A stretch of DNA of 64,000 nucleotides from Rostrohypoxylon terebratum (taxonomy: Eukaryota; Ascomycota; Sordariomycetes; Xylariales; Hypoxylaceae): assembly GCA_022497145.1 (NCBI GenBank), contig MU385946.1:49561-113560 (forward strand), written 5' to 3'. Position 1 is the first letter of the stretch, and every line of letters begins with the position of its first letter. A program made the position numbers and the translations under genes. Below the pieces are notes generated by a model that searched no databases, was not told the origin of the DNA, and was given only the letters and a program-made list of their open reading frames with translations. Below, in pieces: positions 60,665 to 64,000 of the stretch.

Positions 60665-61010
60665 ATGGATAAATATCCAATTAACATAACACCCCCATTT
60701 TGCTGTTTGGTAGCTATCGTTACCATAACATGTTATTTCATCATAGCGAAACGGATCATTGCGTACGTTTTTAAGGCCTTGAATCCTTGTTGTTTTTTTT
60801 TCGTTGGCCACTTAGTACTTATACTGATGTAGACCTTATTACAGAATGCCAGCATTACATTCTTTTCACCACGAGATCAATAGCTCTCCTCTTCGTTCCG
60901 TTGATGTGGCACCCGAAGTCACAAGCGAAAACCGCCCACCGAAATCGGCCCCAGCAAAGAAAGCAAACAAAATCCCCATGCCGATCCGCCAAGATAAGAA
61001 GTTAGTATAA
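60665..61010 (+). CDS. Small single-pass membrane protein, unit A, two exons
   Basis: Exons 60665-60762 and 60845-61010 join in phase to 264 nt, 87 residues. The intron (82 nt) has donor GTACGT, branch TACTGAT and acceptor TTACAG. The start context is TCAACATGG. Exon 1 encodes a short polar N-terminus (MDKYPINITPPF) and one hydrophobic helix (CCLVAIVTITCYFIIA). Exon 2 encodes a basic, Pro/Lys-rich tail (ENRPPKSAPAKKANKIPMPI) ending KKLV. A second unit with the same intron, tail end and 3' flank starts 0.7 kb downstream. No family is recognised; topology suggests a tail-exposed membrane micro-protein. Duplication and intron conservation support a real gene. Confidence 0.58.
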
Positions 61011-61038
61011 TCTGACACTATAATATTCATGGATTCAT

Positions 61039-61054
61039 AATGGCATATGCCATT
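61039..61054. repeat. Perfect 16-bp palindrome in 3' flank of unit A
   Basis: AATGGCAT is followed by its exact complement ATGCCATT. The same palindrome recurs at 61751-61766 after unit B, embedded in a highly similar 3' flank. Confidence 0.8.
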
Positions 61055-61134
61055 TCATTAGACCCAAGCCTGTAGGGTGGGCCCCGCAGCCAAGCGGGTT
61101 GGGTGTACGATGGAAAGATCAAGACCGAACATGG

Positions 61135-61275
61135 ATGGATAAAATAATATCAAATCCTTTCAAGTAATCCTGGTTCACTATGATATCTTTTACGGTTTTG
61201 GCTATCCTAGCCGTCGGTGGATCAGGTTATATTGCTATACAATCGTTAAAGTATGACTTAGCGACAGCTGGTTAA
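61135..61275 (+). pseudogene. TM peptide of unit A, broken by an early stop
   Basis: The frame starts at the ATG at 61135 (MDKIISNPFK) but meets TAA at 61165-61167. Downstream it reads SWFTMISFTVLAILAVGG and IAIQSLK. Unit B has the matching intact peptide, with Gln at the stop position. Over the 21-residue hydrophobic core, 12 positions are identical. Translation could restart at the ATG at 61180, giving 31 residues. Its N-terminus also resembles exon 1 of the two-exon gene, so it may be a duplicated first exon rather than an independent gene. Confidence 0.42.
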
Positions 61276-61396
61276 TTAGGGAATAAAAGGAAGGCACTGA
61301 CAGGCCTAATAGGAGTCGAACCTAAACTTCCTTTTATTCCACATCCAGTACCTGTGCCGAAGCTACGACTCCCATGAGGAGGCCATCGTGGTTATT

Positions 61397-61722
61397 ATGA
61401 TACTATATTTTATTTTGGTAAAATATCTTATCATGTACGTTTTTTACAGCTTTAAATCTTTGTGTGTGTGTTTTGGTTGGCTATTTAATACTTATACTGA
61501 TATAAATCTCATTATAGGATGCCAATGATCCAGCCGTTCTACCGAAACATCTATAGCCATCCTCCCAAATCTTCCAAAATTGCCCAGAAGATCGGCAAGC
61601 CAATCACCCGATCACCCCCGGCAAGGACAATTAGCCCTCGCACAAGCCCCGGGACGAGCCGCGCGACGGACCGCGGCCGTCAAAAGGACCAATCTCCTGA
61701 CGCTGGAGACGAGTTAGTATAA
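61397..61722 (+). CDS. Small single-pass membrane protein, unit B, two exons
   Basis: Exons 61397-61434 and 61518-61722 join in phase to 243 nt, 80 residues. The 83-nt intron matches the unit A intron closely, including donor GTACGTTTTT and the block ATACTTATACTGAT. The tail (IGKPITRSPPARTISPRTSP) is basic and Pro/Ser-rich like unit A and ends DELV at the equivalent stop. Homology with unit A continues upstream of this ATG (AIVVIMILYFILVKYLIM), so the original start is probably lost or lies in an unresolved upstream exon; this copy may be 5'-truncated. Confidence 0.48.
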
Positions 61723-61750
61723 TCGGACACTATAATGATTATGGATTCAT

Positions 61751-61766
61751 AATGGCATATGCCATT
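61751..61766. repeat. Perfect 16-bp palindrome in 3' flank of unit B
   Basis: Identical to the palindrome at 61039-61054, at the equivalent position 3' of unit B; the spacing between copies is 712 bp. Confidence 0.8.
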
Positions 61767-61846
61767 TCAATAGAACCGCGCTTATAGGGTGGTGGACAAA
61801 GCCAAGTGCGGTGGTTGAGCAATGGAGTGGATTAAAGAAAGTGTGG

Positions 61847-61966
61847 ATGGACACTTTAATGTCCAACTCAATACGCCAGTCGTGGTGCGTACTAGTGTGT
61901 TTTACGGTGGTTGCGATTAGCTGTGTCGTGGGTGCAGGAATGATTGGACTGCAAGCGTTGAAGTAG
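61847..61966 (+). CDS. 39-residue transmembrane peptide, unit B
   Basis: From the ATG at 61847 the frame encodes 39 residues: MDTLMSNSIRQSW, a hydrophobic helix (CVLVCFTVVAISCVVGAG) and MIGLQALK before TAG. The unit A equivalent is broken by one stop. The last codons overlap a possible donor (AA|GTAGGT), so this may instead be the first exon of a further gene copy whose remainder was not found. No family is recognised. Confidence 0.4.
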   Translation: MDTLMSNSIRQSWCVLVCFTVVAISCVVGAGMIGLQALK

Positions 61967-62099
61967 GTTAATAATGATACTTGGTATAGTTTCTATACCC
62001 AGCGTTGATTGAAAATATTACATAGTTATTAATTGGTACAGTTATGTAGGCATATATTACATGATTGTATCGGGTTAATCCCACACTTATATAGTTGTA

Positions 62100-62381
62100 T
62101 CCCTTTGACGACCGTCTATAAGGCATTTTAGCGTATAATGTATGACTGGGGTAGATATAAGAGCTTGGTCTTATTCAAAATATCTAGAAATTGTTTCAAC
62201 GTAATTTCTGGATATGTTTTATTACGTTAATACAAAATATCTAGACTTTTTAAATATCGAACACTTCCTTATCCAGATCATTAGCTGGATGTGTTGAAAA
62301 CCCTGGTATTTCTCTTCATAGCCATCTTTTGATTGGTTTAAATATGACGCTAAAATGCTTTGTGGACGGTCGTCAAAGGGA
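62100..62381. mobile_element. 282-bp mariner-type MITE with TA target duplication
   Basis: Terminal inverted repeats of about 36 bp start TCCCTTTGACGACCGTC at 62100 and end with the complement at 62381, with about four mismatches up to GCATTTTAGCGT. The element is flanked by TA on both sides (62098-62099 and 62382-62383), the target duplication of Tc1/mariner elements. The interior is AT-rich, non-coding and contains two CAAAATATCTAGA copies. With no transposase, it is a non-autonomous element. Confidence 0.85.
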
Positions 62382-62659
62382 TAGCTTTTTATAACTTAGA
62401 GTGAGCCGCGTTTAACACTTTTACGTTTCATTCGTCCATTCATTCATACCTACCTCCTATAGGTGAGTCGTAACCCTTGTCGGGATCGGGAGGGCTGGAG
62501 GGGTAACAACCTTGATCTCCAATCAATACACAGGAAAAACGTGTCGTTCAGAAATTCTCATATTTACCTAGTACCTACATTTCACTGTAAATATAGGTAT
62601 GATTCATTTATTATATACTTATACAAATCACCTGATCATCTTAACTCCCAAGGTCAGCC

Positions 62660-63769
62660 ATGCATCTTTTAGATGTTAGAACGTGGAAACTGAAAAAGAA
62701 CGTCGAAGAACGCCACGGCACAGCTGTCGAACCATACGCTATACTTTCCCATCGTTGGCTAGCCCCAGAACACGAGATCACTTTCCAAGATGTCGAGCAA
62801 GGTTTCCTGTGGAGCGAGCGTATTTTCACAAGGAGAAAAGGCTTCTACAAATTTGATCAATGCTGCCAGCAAGCTCTTCGCGATGGCTTTAACTATGTTT
62901 GGATCGACACTTGCTGCATCGATAAATCGAGCAGCGCAGAACTCCAGGAGAACATCAATAGCATGTATCGATACTATGAAAACTCGCAGAAATGCTACGT
63001 ATATCTGAAGGACACCACGCGCCAAGAAGATGGAAGCTTCCGCCCAGGCGAAAACGAAGAATGATTCGACAGATGTTGGACGCTGCAAGAGCTCATAGCT
63101 CCACGCCAGGTTGACTTTTTCGACCGAGAATGGAAGTTTATCGGAGGGAAGAATGATGTACTCGACACCCTCTCCGACATTACCGGCATTGACCGTGCTT
63201 TATTCACCCAGGATCGCAGGCTGGAAATGTATCCAGTTGCGCAGCGTATGTCCTGGGCATCACATCGAAAGGCTACGAAGGATGAAGACCTTGCGTATAG
63301 TCTCTTAGGGCTGTTCGATGTGAACATGCCGATGCTCTACGGCGAAGGGGGCAGTAAAGCGTTCTTACGGTTGCAGGAAGAGATTATCAAGAGTTCAGAT
63401 GACCAGTCTATCTTCGCCTGGAAGGATTTAAAAGGGCCTTGTGGTTTGCTAGCCTGGAGTCCGGAGGCATTTCATGGATGTGGCAATATAGAAAGGCTTT
63501 ATCCACACACTAGTAATGGCCCATTCTCTACCACTAATAAGGGCATTTCTATCACACTCGACTTGATTCCCCGAGCTATAGATACCTACGTGGCATTGCT
63601 TGACTGTTACGAACATCCAAGACAATCGGTTCCAGACTGTCGTTTAGGCATCTTTATCAGGAGGTCTGAAATAACGGTTGACCAACTCTATAGGGTTCCT
63701 ATGGACGGTCAGACGCTCGACCGCCCTCCGGAGTCAGGAAAGCGATTACCTGTGTTACGATCCAAGTAA
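62660..63769 (+). pseudogene. HET-domain protein gene with one premature TGA
   Basis: HET (heterokaryon-incompatibility) domain gene; intact members trigger cell death after non-self recognition in ascomycetes. The ATG at 62660 begins typical text: MHLLDVRTWKLKK, PYAILSHRW, YVWIDTCCIDKSSSAELQEN and YYENSQKCYVYL. At 63062-63064 a TGA stands exactly where the family has Trp in the segment before the conserved WTLQELIAP, which follows in the same frame. The frame then stays open for 234 more codons (YSLLGLFDVNMPMLYGEG, SDDQSIFAW) to TAA at 63767-63769. Thus one base change, Trp TGG to TGA, is the only visible lesion. Total length is 369 codons including the stop, shorter than many HET proteins, which have long C-terminal parts. 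Readthrough or an unseen intron over the TGA is possible but unsupported. Confidence 0.85.
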
Positions 63770-63808
63770 TACATCCGGAGGATAAAACGGACCGAGGGTC
63801 ACGTGACT

Positions 63809-63955
63809 CTCAAAAGTGAGTCGATGGAGTCGATCTCCAAATCATCGACTCGACGGTCTCAAAAGTGAGTCGATGGAGTCGATCTCCAAATCATCGACTC
63901 GACGGTCTCAAAAGTGAGTCGATGGAGTCGATCTCCAAATCATCGACTCAACGGT
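63809..63955. repeat. Tandem repeat, 49 bp x3
   Basis: Three nearly identical 49-bp units start at 63809, 63858 and 63907 with CTCAAAAGTGAGTCGATGG. Each contains inverted arms GAGTCGATG and CATCGACTC, so each could fold as a hairpin. Only the last unit shows a change (CGACTCAACGG). Starts about 40 bp 3' of the HET stop codon. Confidence 0.92.
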
Positions 63956-64000
63956 TTCCAAGTCAAATACATGGAAGGAGAATTAGGATATAAAGAATGG

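Noticed and set aside
61300..61340. GGTTCGACTCC on the minus strand resembling a tRNA T-arm
   Set aside because: Stem is imperfect and no cloverleaf can be built around it.

Overview
This window reads as nuclear DNA of a filamentous ascomycete fungus, probably a plant-associated Sordariomycete-type mould; the class is an inference. Supporting signs are short GT-AG introns of 48-105 nt with CTRAC/CTGAT branch sites, a reducing polyketide synthase, a fungal rhodopsin-like membrane protein, pectin- and xylan-degrading enzymes (PL4, GH11), a HET-domain gene, a mitochondrial LEA-type protein, and long gene-poor stretches rich in simple repeats and decayed genes. Exon models were built by hand from family alignment, splice signals and reading phase, and coding lengths were checked for divisibility by three.

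Layout. (1) 1-9.2 kb looks like the edge of a secondary-metabolite locus: the N-terminal 867 residues (KS-AT) of a reducing PKS on the minus strand, running off the left edge, then a rhodopsin-like seven-helix protein and a complete cytochrome P450 on the plus strand. (2) 10.3-20.3 kb is the best gene island: rhamnogalacturonan lyase, a mitochondrial PP2C-like protein with damaged metal-site motifs, an unlisted 67-residue secreted cysteine-rich peptide, a possible 58-residue micro-ORF, a nine-exon protein kinase, and a mitochondrial LEA-type protein. (3) 20.9-30.8 kb holds only a frameshifted remnant, an ORF with one internal stop, and about 8.5 kb with no supportable gene. (4) 30.8-32.5 kb is an acyltransferase-3 family membrane protein. 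(5) 35.3-38.0 kb is a nearly full-length subtilisin-like protease pseudogene, followed by another decayed coding patch at 39.4-39.9 kb. (6) 40.4-42.2 kb has two small two-exon orphan genes, tail to tail, with a MITE-like inverted repeat between them. (7) 50.4-52.0 kb is an intronless BAHD-type acyltransferase and 57.5-58.2 kb an intronless GH11 xylanase, both in long empty flanks. (8) 59.4-64 kb has an acidic hypothetical protein, a tandemly duplicated family of tiny membrane-protein genes, a 282-bp mariner-type MITE with TA target duplications, a HET-domain gene broken by one TGA, and a 49-bp tandem repeat.

Functionally, the PKS and P450 probably act on the same metabolite. The PL4 lyase, GH11 xylanase and the dead protease point to an extracellular plant-wall and protein-degrading lifestyle. 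The most unusual material is the 60.6-62.0 kb tandem family, where intron and 3' flank look better conserved between copies than the protein tails. Several breaks (Trp to stop in HET and the protease, Gln to stop in a TM peptide) are compatible with C-to-T/G-to-A transitions such as RIP would cause; this is inferred, not measured.
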